In this document: positions 35,631 to 43,958 of the stretch, piece after piece
How positions within the stretch are numbered: the first letter of the stretch is position 1
Layout: each line of letters begins with the position of its first letter
DNA from: FEN-1279 sp964400285
Lineage (GTDB): Bacteria > Bacteroidota > Ignavibacteria > Tepidaquicellales > Tepidaquicellaceae
Direction: 5' to 3'
Length of the DNA stretch: 64,000 bases
Assembly: GCA_964400285.1 (NCBI GenBank)
Contig: CAYNTK010000001.1
Location: 62,001-126,000 of the forward strand
Translations under genes and position numbers: made by a program
Notes under the pieces: generated by a model
The model's input: only the letters and a program-made list of their open reading frames with translations
Databases searched by the model: none
What the model was told of the DNA's origin: nothing

Positions 35631-36611
35631 TTAGTTTTTATTATTATCAATTTCTTCTTTGAATCTGTTCAACCTATTCTCAATTTGATTATATTCAGAG
35701 AACTTCATCAGCTCTAAACGTATTTGCGAAATATTGCTATGCTCCCTCAAATATCCGCTATAATGTTTTCTGAATTCAATCACACCGTATTTCTCTCCCT
35801 TAAATTCGATAGCAAGTTTTAAATGTTCAAGGCAAGTATTTATCCTCTCTTTTAAATCTGGTTGTTGTTCGTTATATCCATTTTTAATGTAAAATTTTGC
35901 CTGTTTGAAAATCCATGGGTTTGAAATAGCTGCTTGACCAATCATTATAGCGTCTGGTTGGTAATTATCGAAAACAAATTTTACATCTTCAGGTGTTTTA
36001 ATGTTACCGTTTAAAATAATTGGGATTTTTACTCCACTATCTTTTATTTTTTTTATCCAACTCCAGTCAGCATCACCTTTATTACCTTGACTGCGAAGTC
36101 GGCAATGAACAGTTAGTGCTTGTATCCCTATATCCTCCATTATTTTAGCAACGTCTAAGATGACGATAGAATCTTTATCCCAGCCAAGTCTTGTTTTTAA
36201 TGTAACAGGTAATTTTACGCTGTTTGTAATTTTTTCTGCGAGATTTTTCATAGCTGGAATGTCTTTTAATAACCCAGCTCCGGCTCCTCTTAAAGCTACA
36301 TCTTTAACCCAACATCCACAATTAATATCTATAAAATTCGGATTTACACTTTCAGCTATTTTTGCGGCTTCACACATTACTTCTATATTCCCACCGAAAA
36401 TTTGTATTCCTATTGGTTTTTCTTCCTCGTAGTAAAACAATTTTTTTTTTGCTTTTACTGCATCTCTTATTAATCCCTCGGATGAGATAAATTCCGTATA
36501 AGTTATATCTGCACCAAGGCGTTTACAAATCAAACGAAAAGGGGGTTCGGTAACATCCTCCATCGGTGCTAATAAGATTTTATTACTAAATATTTTTTGA
36601 AAATTGTTCAA
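35631..36611 (-). CDS. dusB: tRNA dihydrouridine synthase DusB
   Basis: 326 residues, FMN-dependent TIM barrel of the Dus family, which reduces uridine in the tRNA D-loop. Motifs: KILLAPMEDVTEPPFRLICK at the N-terminus, IQIFGGN, DINCGCWVKDVALRGAGAGL with the catalytic cysteine (Cys100), LPVTLKTRLGWDKDS, LTVHCRLRSQGNKGDADWSW and ILNGNIKTPEDVKF. The proline that usually follows the catalytic cysteine (GCP) is tryptophan here; I recall this in other members of this phylum but cannot confirm. 64 bases separate it from the slipin gene downstream. Confidence 0.93.
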   Translation of the reverse strand: MNNFQKIFSNKILLAPMEDVTEPPFRLICKRLGADITYTEFISSEGLIRDAVKAKKKLFYYEEEKPIGIQIFGGNIEVMCEAAKIAESVNPNFIDINCGCWVKDVALRGAGAGLLKDIPAMKNLAEKITNSVKLPVTLKTRLGWDKDSIVILDVAKIMEDIGIQALTVHCRLRSQGNKGDADWSWIKKIKDSGVKIPIILNGNIKTPEDVKFVFDNYQPDAIMIGQAAISNPWIFKQAKFYIKNGYNEQQPDLKERINTCLEHLKLAIEFKGEKYGVIEFRKHYSGYLREHSNISQIRLELMKFSEYNQIENRLNRFKEEIDNNKN

Positions 36612-36824
36612 ATTAAATTTTTGTAATATATTGATAATTGAAAATCAAAAAAATATAAAAAAAAATAAATTACACAATGAAAGCAAACCTATATAATTTG
36701 TTACAATTTTTTACAGAAATCAAAACAGTTACTTCGATAACCGTAATTATTTATATTATTTGATTGTTAAAAAATAAAATTATAATTCCTAAAAATCGAT
36801 GGATTTAAGTAAAAATAATGATTG

Positions 36825-36854
36825 TTTGTATTTTGAAAATTAATTGTATATTTA
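36825..36854 (+). promoter_or_regulatory. Candidate promoter for the first tandem T9SS gene
   Basis: TTTG at 36825-36828, 18-base spacer, TATATTTA at 36847-36854: a partial match to the Bacteroidota consensus, 53 bases before the ATG. The spacing equals that of the candidate at 20494. The rest of the 296-base intergenic region shows no structure. Confidence 0.35.
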
Positions 36855-36907
36855 AAATGTATAATTTTTAAGTTATATTTATTAGTTTTTAAAATTAAAA
36901 AAATTTT

Positions 36908-39772
36908 ATGAAAAAATTTTTAGCAATCTTTTTTGTTCTTGTCTTTTTTGGTATGGCATTTAGTCAAGAGAGATGGATTCCTGATGGAATGCATACCGCA
37001 AAAACACCTTTAGGTAAAGGAGTAACTTTACCAAATACGAAAGTAGTATGGGAAAATCCCAATAATAAAACTCAATATTTAAATGCGCCCTATGGAGTTT
37101 TTGCCATTACACCAAATATTAGGGTTTTACCAAACAGCAATCAGCAAGATGAGATTTATCTTGCAAGCAATCCAAATGTTCCTTTGCTGTTATTTGGTTC
37201 TGCTAACACTACAGTAGGTTCATCTTTTGGGCAGGGCTGTTATGTATCTACGAATGGTGGGCTTAATTGGTATGGGACAGATTTAATGCCTAATATGCCT
37301 TCCTCAACAAGTGACCCTGCACCTGCAATCGATAAAAATGGCGTTTTTGTATTTACGACATTAAATACTGTTGCAACTGCATTTATGATTGGTGCATACT
37401 CTACAAATTATGGAGTAAATTGGTCAACTCCATTTACAATTTATGCAAGTTCATCAGATAAAAATCTATCATGTTCAGATGATGTTCCAACAAGTCCATA
37501 TTATGGTAGGTCATATACAGTATGGACTAAGTGGTCAAGTCCATATCCAATAATGATATCATACACAACAAATAGTGGTGTAAGTTGGTCAACTGCTCAA
37601 CAAATTAACAATCCAACGACAACATCACAAGGTTGTGATGTAGTAGTTGGTCCAAATCCAGCAGGTGTAGTTTACGTTTGTTGGTCGAAACAATCAACAA
37701 CCTCAATCGGGGTTGGTTTTGCAAAATCAACAAATGGAGGAGTAAATTGGACTGTAAATGAAACTGCATTTGTTTCAAGTGGAATGCGTTCAAATTCTTT
37801 TAATGGTTGGGGATTAAGAGTTAATGATTTTCCAAGAATTGCTGTAGATAAATCTGGTGGACCTCGTAATGGATGGATTTATATTGTTGATTGTCAGAAA
37901 AATTTATCTCCAGCGGGAACAGATGAAGATATTATATTACATAGGTCAACTGATGGTGGAAATACTTGGTCAGCAGGAATTCGTGTAAATCAGGATGCAT
38001 TGAATAATGGTAAAGTTCAATGGTTCCCAGCAGTTGCAGTTGATAATGCTGGTGGGGTAAATGTTATTTATTATGATAATAGAAATTATCCGTCATACGG
38101 AGATTCGTGTGAGACATTTGTTTCACGTTCAATTGATGGTGGTAATACTTGGACAGATATAGTAGTTAGCGACCATAGATGGAAACCTGCTCCTGAGGCT
38201 GGTATGGGAACTTACGGTGGTGACTATATAGGAATTACTGCAGTTAATGGTAAAGTATGGCCATTCTGGTATGACAATAAAACAGGGACAATGCAAGCAT
38301 GGACTTGTTCAATTGAATTGGGTCCAGCAATTTCTCATACTCCACTTGGAAATACTGAATTAATAAGTGGAAACAGAGTTGTTAATTGTACTATTACTCC
38401 GGCAGGTTCTGGCATAAATCCTTCAACTGTTCAACTAAAATATGCCAAAAACAGCACTTCATGGTTAACAGTTACAATGACTAACACAGGAGGAACAAAC
38501 TGGACTGCTAATTTACCATTATCAGGTATGGGTACTTATAATTATTATCTTACTGCAACGGATTCAATGGCAAGGACTGCAACCTCACCTTCTGGTGCTC
38601 CTGCAAATTATTATTCTTTTTATGCAGGAACTGATACTATAAAACCTATTATTACGCATACTCCTCTTAGTAATATTCCTAAAGCACAATGGCCTGCAAC
38701 TGTATCGTCCACTGTTACTGATAATATTGGTATCGATTCTGTTTGGGTAAGATGGTATAAAAATACTCCATCAAATTATAAACAATTTAGGTTAAACTTT
38801 ACAAGTGGAAATAATTATTCAGCTGCATTTAATTCATTAAATTCTGAAGTAAACTTTAACGATTCAATTTTTTATAGAATAATTGCTCAAGATAATTCTT
38901 CTGCACATAATAGAGACTCTACAGTATTATACAGTTTTAAAATAATAAATCTTGTTAACGTTTGTATTGGAAATGGGACAACATCCTCAAATTATCCTTT
39001 TACGACATATTGGATGGACGGTAGAACACAAATGCTCTTTACTGCAGCAGAATTAGCAGCAGCAGGTGCAAGTCCTAATTCTTCCATTTCAAGAATTGGA
39101 TTTAATGTAATTTCAGCTTCATCGCAAGTGATGAATGGCTTTAATGTAAGGTTTCAGCATACAACACTTACTACATTATCTTCATGGGTTGAAACTGGAT
39201 GGACAACAGCATTTAGCGGAACTTATGCAGTACCCGGAACCGGTTGGCAATATATTGATATGACTTCACCTTATTTTATATATAATGGTACAAGTAATTT
39301 ACTCGTAGAGATTTGCTATGATAATTCATCATATACGAGCTATTCACCTGTATATTCAACAGCAGCTTCAGGTATGACACGTGGTTATTATACAGATAAT
39401 AGTAGTGGTTGTACGATGACATCAGGTTCAGCACAGGCAAACAGGCCAAATACTTGTTTTACTATGAGTATTATATCAGGTAATTATAGTAGTTCAAATA
39501 TAATTCCAAATGATTTTAAATTATATCAAAACTATCCAAATCCATTCAATCCTGTGACAAGGATAAATTTTGCAATACCTAAACAAGGAATGGTAGTTTT
39601 AAAAGTATATGATGTTCTTGGAAGGGAATTGAAATCATTGGTAAATGAAGTTAAAGCACCAGGTGAATATTATGTTGATTTCAACGCAACAGAATTATCC
39701 AGTGGTGTATATTTCTACAAACTTGAATCAAATAATTTTTCTGATATTAAGAAAATGATTTTGATTAAATAA
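36908..39772 (+). CDS. Large secreted sialidase-like multidomain protein with T9SS domain (copy 1)
   Basis: 954 residues. Signal peptide (KKFLAIFFVLVFFGMAFSQ). Residues 60-470 form a BNR/sialidase-like propeller with Asp-box turns (STNGGLNWYG, TNSGVSWSTA, STDGGNTWSA, SIDGGNTWTD). They are followed by two related Ig-like modules (SHTPLGNTELISGNRVVN and THTPLSNIPKAQWPATVS), a beta-sandwich of about 180 residues (YPFTTYWMDGRTQMLFTAAE ... FTMS), and the T9SS domain (QNYPNPFNPVTRI, VYDVLGRELKSL, SSGVYFYKL, KKMILIK). No catalytic residue of sialidases is identified. A close paralogue lies 257 bases downstream in the same direction. Confidence 0.87.
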   Translation: MKKFLAIFFVLVFFGMAFSQERWIPDGMHTAKTPLGKGVTLPNTKVVWENPNNKTQYLNAPYGVFAITPNIRVLPNSNQQDEIYLASNPNVPLLLFGSANTTVGSSFGQGCYVSTNGGLNWYGTDLMPNMPSSTSDPAPAIDKNGVFVFTTLNTVATAFMIGAYSTNYGVNWSTPFTIYASSSDKNLSCSDDVPTSPYYGRSYTVWTKWSSPYPIMISYTTNSGVSWSTAQQINNPTTTSQGCDVVVGPNPAGVVYVCWSKQSTTSIGVGFAKSTNGGVNWTVNETAFVSSGMRSNSFNGWGLRVNDFPRIAVDKSGGPRNGWIYIVDCQKNLSPAGTDEDIILHRSTDGGNTWSAGIRVNQDALNNGKVQWFPAVAVDNAGGVNVIYYDNRNYPSYGDSCETFVSRSIDGGNTWTDIVVSDHRWKPAPEAGMGTYGGDYIGITAVNGKVWPFWYDNKTGTMQAWTCSIELGPAISHTPLGNTELISGNRVVNCTITPAGSGINPSTVQLKYAKNSTSWLTVTMTNTGGTNWTANLPLSGMGTYNYYLTATDSMARTATSPSGAPANYYSFYAGTDTIKPIITHTPLSNIPKAQWPATVSSTVTDNIGIDSVWVRWYKNTPSNYKQFRLNFTSGNNYSAAFNSLNSEVNFNDSIFYRIIAQDNSSAHNRDSTVLYSFKIINLVNVCIGNGTTSSNYPFTTYWMDGRTQMLFTAAELAAAGASPNSSISRIGFNVISASSQVMNGFNVRFQHTTLTTLSSWVETGWTTAFSGTYAVPGTGWQYIDMTSPYFIYNGTSNLLVEICYDNSSYTSYSPVYSTAASGMTRGYYTDNSSGCTMTSGSAQANRPNTCFTMSIISGNYSSSNIIPNDFKLYQNYPNPFNPVTRINFAIPKQGMVVLKVYDVLGRELKSLVNEVKAPGEYYVDFNATELSSGVYFYKLESNNFSDIKKMILIK

Positions 39773-39800
39773 AAATAAAAAAATTAAAATAATTTAAAAA

Positions 39801-39837
39801 AAAGAGGCTGAGTTTTAGTAGCAGTCTCTTTTTTTTT
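39801..39837 (+). terminator. Intrinsic terminator after T9SS copy 1
   Basis: AAAGAGgCTG-agttttagtag-CAGtCTCTTT followed by a run of T: an imperfect stem with one mismatch. It separates the two tandem paralogues, so they are likely transcribed independently. Confidence 0.75.
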
Positions 39838-40029
39838 ATATAATAACTCAAAAAGCGTAACAAAATGCAACAATTTTTTGAAAATAATATTTTTTATTGA
39901 ATTTACGATTTATTTCATATATATTACATAAATATTATGTTACTTTATTTAATATATATGAAATTTTTATATAAAAAATAAAGTTTATAATTTTATAAGC
40001 AATCTTTTTAATTAATTAATTTACTTTTT

Positions 40030-42942
40030 ATGAAAAAAGCAATCTTTCTTTTTACTGTTCTACTGATTGGCTTTGTAATTTTTACAGGGCAAAAATTTCA
40101 GGATGACAGCCCAAGATGGACTCCACATCCTGCAATGACAAGAATGTTACCTATTGGTAATTACGTTCCACTTCCGGAACCAACACCGGATAATTATGTA
40201 AATCCTAATACACAAATTAGGTTTATATATTCTCCGCAAGGTGTTATGGCAGTTAGTCCAAACTATATGGTAAAAACTGTTCCAGCACCAGCTACTCAAA
40301 GTGAGGTTATTATTACTTCGAGTTTATTAAATCCAAATCTTGTATTTTCTTCAGCTAACTATTTTAATGGTTCGAGTACATTTAGTACACCGGGATATAT
40401 TTCCACTAATGGTGGATTAAATTTTTCTGGTCAGGATATAACAAATAGTAATTATGGTGACCCAGCACCTATGATTGATAAAAATAATAATTTTATTATT
40501 TCTCATATTACTCTATCGGGAAGTATGGGTGCAGCATATTCTACGAACTATGGTGTTAACTGGTCTGGTGTTATTACATTCCCCGGTGCATCTACAAGTG
40601 CGGATAAAAATTTATCGGGAACAAACTACTGTGCTACAAGTCCTTATTATGGTCATTCTTATACCGTATATACAGAATTTGCGGGTACATACGTAAATAG
40701 AATTGTTTTTACGAAAACAACTAATAGTGGTGTTTCTTGGTCAACAATTCAAGTTATAAGTCCTCCGACTGCATCAGGGCATCACCATCAGGGTTGTGAT
40801 GTAACAGCAGGTCCTGAAGGTAATGTCTATGCTGTATGGGCAAACTGCACAACTAATGGGCAAAACTCGACAGAAGATTCACTTGGCTTTGCTAAATCAA
40901 CTGACGGAGGAACTACCTGGACAGCAAGAAATAATGCAGCAGATATGAATGGTATCCGTGCTGCATCATTTGGTCCTTGGGGTATTAGGGTTGCTGGTTT
41001 CCCAAGACTTGATGTTGATAGAAGTGGTGGACCAAGAAATGGTTGGATTTATGTTGTTGCTTCAGAAAAGAATTTTGCTGGTGGTGATGCAGCTGACGTA
41101 TTCTTGTGGAGATCAACTGACCAAGGAACAACTTGGAGTGCACCAATTAGAGTAAATCAGGACCCAGCTAATGGTAAATTACAATATCACGCTGCAATAA
41201 ATGTTGATGCAAATGGTGGTATTAATGTGGTTTATCACGATTGTAGAAATTCAAATAACAACGACTCAGTGGATACATACGTAAACCGTTCGGTTGATGG
41301 TGGTAACACTTGGGTTGAAATTAAAGTTAATGATGCAAAATTCAGACCAGCTCCTATCTCTGGAACTGCTACAGGTTATCAAGGTGATTATATTGGTATT
41401 ACTTCTTGTAATAATAGAATATTCCCAAACTGGGCAGATAACAGAATTGGTAGATATCAGTCTTGGACTTGCTACATTGATATCGGTCCTTCTATTGCTC
41501 ATACACCGCTTGGAAATACCGAACAGATTAGCGGTAACAGAGTAGTAAACTGTGTTATTACTCCAGCAGGTTCAGGAATTAATCCTTCAACAGTTCAATT
41601 AAAGTATGCAAAGAACAGCACATCATGGACAACAGTAACAATGACGAATTCTGGTGGACAGAACTGGACAGCAAACTTGCCATTATCAGGAGCTGGAACA
41701 TATAATTATTATTTAACAGCAACTGATTCAATGTCAAGAACAGCAACACATCCATCTGGTGCCCCATCAAGCTATCATTCATTTATAGCATCAGCTGATA
41801 CAGTTAAACCAGTGATTACGCATACACCAATAGGAAATACACCGAAAGCACAATGGCCAATAAGTGTATCGGCAACAGTTACTGATAATATAGGTATTGA
41901 TTCTGTTTGGGTAAAATGGTATAAAAGACCACCCAACACATTTGCACAAAGGCAATTTAGGTTAAATTTTGTCAGTGGAAATTCTTATGCTGGAACATTT
42001 AATTCTACAAATCCTGAAGTAAATTTTGAAGATACCATATATTATCGTATATTTGCCCAGGATAATTCATCTGGACATAATAGAGATTCTTCGGCATTAT
42101 ATAGTTTTAAAATAATCAATTTGGTAAATGTATGTGTAGGGACAGGGACGGTAACATCGAATTATCCATTTACGACATACTGGATGGACGGTAGGACACA
42201 GATGCTCTTTACTGCAGCAGAATTAACAGCAGGAGGAGCAGGACCGAATTCAGCAATTACAAAAATTGGATTTAATGTAATTTCAGCTTCTTCTCAAGCT
42301 ATGAATGGATTTAGTGTGAAATTCCAGCATACGACATTAACATCATTAACATCATGGGTAACTTCCGGTTGGACTAATGCATTTAGTGGTACATATTCAG
42401 TCCCCGGGACTGGTTGGCAGTATATAGATTTGACATCACCATATTTCTTATATAATGGAACGAGCAATTTACTTGTAGAAATTTGTTATGATAATTCATC
42501 ATATACGAGTTATTCACCAGTAAATGCAACTACAATAAGCAATATGGCAAGAGGATATTATACGGATAATCAGAGTGGATGCACGATGACATCAGGTTCT
42601 AATTTAACGTATAGGCCGAACACCTGCTTCACGATGACAACAGTGAATAATACAACACAGATATCGAACGTAATTCCAACTCAATATTCCTTAACCCAGA
42701 ACTATCCAAACCCATTCAATCCCGTAACAAGGATTAATTTTGCAATACCAAAACAGGGATTGGTAAGTTTGAAAGTATATGATGTTCTTGGTAGAGAAGT
42801 TAAATCGTTGGTAAATGAAGTAAAAGCTCCTGGTGAATATTCTGTAGATTTTAACGGGACAGAATTATCCAGTGGTGTTTACTTCTACAAACTCGAATCT
42901 AACGGATTCACCGATATTAAGAAGATGATGTTGATTAAGTAA
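40030..42942 (+). CDS. Large secreted sialidase-like multidomain protein with T9SS domain (copy 2)
   Basis: 970 residues with the same plan as the gene at 36908: hydrophobic signal (AIFLFTVLLIGFVIFTGQ), propeller with Asp-box turns (STNGGLNFSG, TNYGVNWSGV, STDGGTTWTA, SVDGGNTWVE), two Ig-like modules, the TTYWMDGRTQMLFTAAEL sandwich, and the T9SS domain (QNYPNPFNPVTRI, VYDVLGREVKSL, SSGVYFYKL, KKMMLIK). The C-terminal 480 residues are nearly identical to copy 1, with most DNA differences in the Ig modules synonymous. The N-terminal propellers are clearly diverged. So the pair shares scaffold and export modules and differs in the presumed binding part. A strong terminator follows. Confidence 0.87.
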   Translation: MKKAIFLFTVLLIGFVIFTGQKFQDDSPRWTPHPAMTRMLPIGNYVPLPEPTPDNYVNPNTQIRFIYSPQGVMAVSPNYMVKTVPAPATQSEVIITSSLLNPNLVFSSANYFNGSSTFSTPGYISTNGGLNFSGQDITNSNYGDPAPMIDKNNNFIISHITLSGSMGAAYSTNYGVNWSGVITFPGASTSADKNLSGTNYCATSPYYGHSYTVYTEFAGTYVNRIVFTKTTNSGVSWSTIQVISPPTASGHHHQGCDVTAGPEGNVYAVWANCTTNGQNSTEDSLGFAKSTDGGTTWTARNNAADMNGIRAASFGPWGIRVAGFPRLDVDRSGGPRNGWIYVVASEKNFAGGDAADVFLWRSTDQGTTWSAPIRVNQDPANGKLQYHAAINVDANGGINVVYHDCRNSNNNDSVDTYVNRSVDGGNTWVEIKVNDAKFRPAPISGTATGYQGDYIGITSCNNRIFPNWADNRIGRYQSWTCYIDIGPSIAHTPLGNTEQISGNRVVNCVITPAGSGINPSTVQLKYAKNSTSWTTVTMTNSGGQNWTANLPLSGAGTYNYYLTATDSMSRTATHPSGAPSSYHSFIASADTVKPVITHTPIGNTPKAQWPISVSATVTDNIGIDSVWVKWYKRPPNTFAQRQFRLNFVSGNSYAGTFNSTNPEVNFEDTIYYRIFAQDNSSGHNRDSSALYSFKIINLVNVCVGTGTVTSNYPFTTYWMDGRTQMLFTAAELTAGGAGPNSAITKIGFNVISASSQAMNGFSVKFQHTTLTSLTSWVTSGWTNAFSGTYSVPGTGWQYIDLTSPYFLYNGTSNLLVEICYDNSSYTSYSPVNATTISNMARGYYTDNQSGCTMTSGSNLTYRPNTCFTMTTVNNTTQISNVIPTQYSLTQNYPNPFNPVTRINFAIPKQGLVSLKVYDVLGREVKSLVNEVKAPGEYSVDFNGTELSSGVYFYKLESNGFTDIKKMMLIK

Positions 42943-42961
42943 TTTTTAGAAATATTTTATT

Positions 42962-42995
42962 AAAACCCTTAAGCCAAAAGCTTAAGGGTTTTTTT
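42962..42995 (+). terminator. Intrinsic terminator after T9SS copy 2
   Basis: AAAACCCTTAAGC-caaaa-GCTTAAGGGTTTT followed by T: a perfect 13-base stem, 19 bases after the stop. Confidence 0.9.
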
Positions 42996-43083
42996 ATATA
43001 TTCGATTTTTTTTGGAATATTTTAATGACTTAAAATTAGATATTCTTTTTGTTAAATTGCCTTGTTACTACGGAAATTTAATT

Positions 43084-43914
43084 ATGATAAATGATTTAAA
43101 AGATGTTATTTTAGATTCAAAAGAGAGGAAATTATTAGAAAAAGGTTGGGGAATTGAAGTTACTAATGATATAAAAATCCAAAAGTTCTTTTATAAATCC
43201 GATTCGGAAAATGTTAGTGGTTATCTTGCATATCCGCTTAATTTCGAAGGGAAATTACCAATAATTATTTGGAATCGTGGTGGAAATTACAAAAATGGAT
43301 TATTAGATGATTTTTTAGCGTCTGGTATTTTAGGTGAAATTGCTTCGTGGAAATATATTGTGTTTGCATCTCAGTATAGAAAGAAAGATGAGTTTGGAGG
43401 AAAAGATATAAATGATGTATTAAATCTAATAGATGTAGCAAAAAGTTATGAGTTATCAGATGAACGAAATATAGGTATGGAAGGTTGGAGTAGAGGCGGA
43501 ATGATGACTTATCTTAGTCTTAAGAAATCAAATGAAATTAAGTGTTGTGTCATTATTGCAGGATTATCTAATTTGATTCGTAATGCGAAAAATTTTTCGA
43601 AGTTGGAAGATTTATTTAATTTTCATTTTGGTGATGTAAATGAAAATGTATTTAACAAACGAATGGAGGAGAGGTCAGCGGTTTATTGGGCAGAAAAGAT
43701 TTCTTCCAAGACGAACATACTATTTATACACGGTAGAGCGGACGAAAAAATTTTATATGAAGATTCAGTAGAAATGTATGAAAAACTTTCGAAAATAAAT
43801 GAAAATACAAAATATGAATTAGAATTAATTGATGATGGTGACCATTATTTAAGAAAATATAGAAAAAAAGTTTCACAAATTAGAAGAAAATGGTTTGATA
43901 AATTTTTGAAATAA
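43084..43914 (+). CDS. Alpha/beta hydrolase of the prolyl oligopeptidase-like (S9) group
   Basis: About 276 residues from the ATG at 43084. A TTG at 43012 would add 24 unlikely residues next to the previous terminator. Fold and triad are clear: LPIIIWNRGGNYKNG (oxyanion-side strand), the nucleophile elbow GMEGWSRGGM with Ser136, Asp220 in FIHGRADEKI and His254 in DDGDHYLRKY. This is the dipeptidyl-peptidase/acyl-peptidase-type catalytic domain without the N-terminal propeller. No signal peptide, so cytoplasmic. Substrate is probably a small peptide or ester. It stands alone between the T9SS pair and clpC. Confidence 0.82.
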   Translation: MINDLKDVILDSKERKLLEKGWGIEVTNDIKIQKFFYKSDSENVSGYLAYPLNFEGKLPIIIWNRGGNYKNGLLDDFLASGILGEIASWKYIVFASQYRKKDEFGGKDINDVLNLIDVAKSYELSDERNIGMEGWSRGGMMTYLSLKKSNEIKCCVIIAGLSNLIRNAKNFSKLEDLFNFHFGDVNENVFNKRMEERSAVYWAEKISSKTNILFIHGRADEKILYEDSVEMYEKLSKINENTKYELELIDDGDHYLRKYRKKVSQIRRKWFDKFLK

Positions 43915-43958
43915 GTTATTTGATATATATGTTTTTATGAAATAATTAAATTTTTAAA

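Noticed and set aside
36908..42942. Possible recent duplication or gene conversion of the tandem T9SS genes
   Set aside because: Where the proteins are identical the DNA still differs at many synonymous positions, which does not fit a recent copy.
43012..43083. TTG-initiated extension of the alpha/beta hydrolase
   Set aside because: The extra 24 residues are hydrophobic and unlike the family, start 17 bases after a terminator, and lack a ribosome site.
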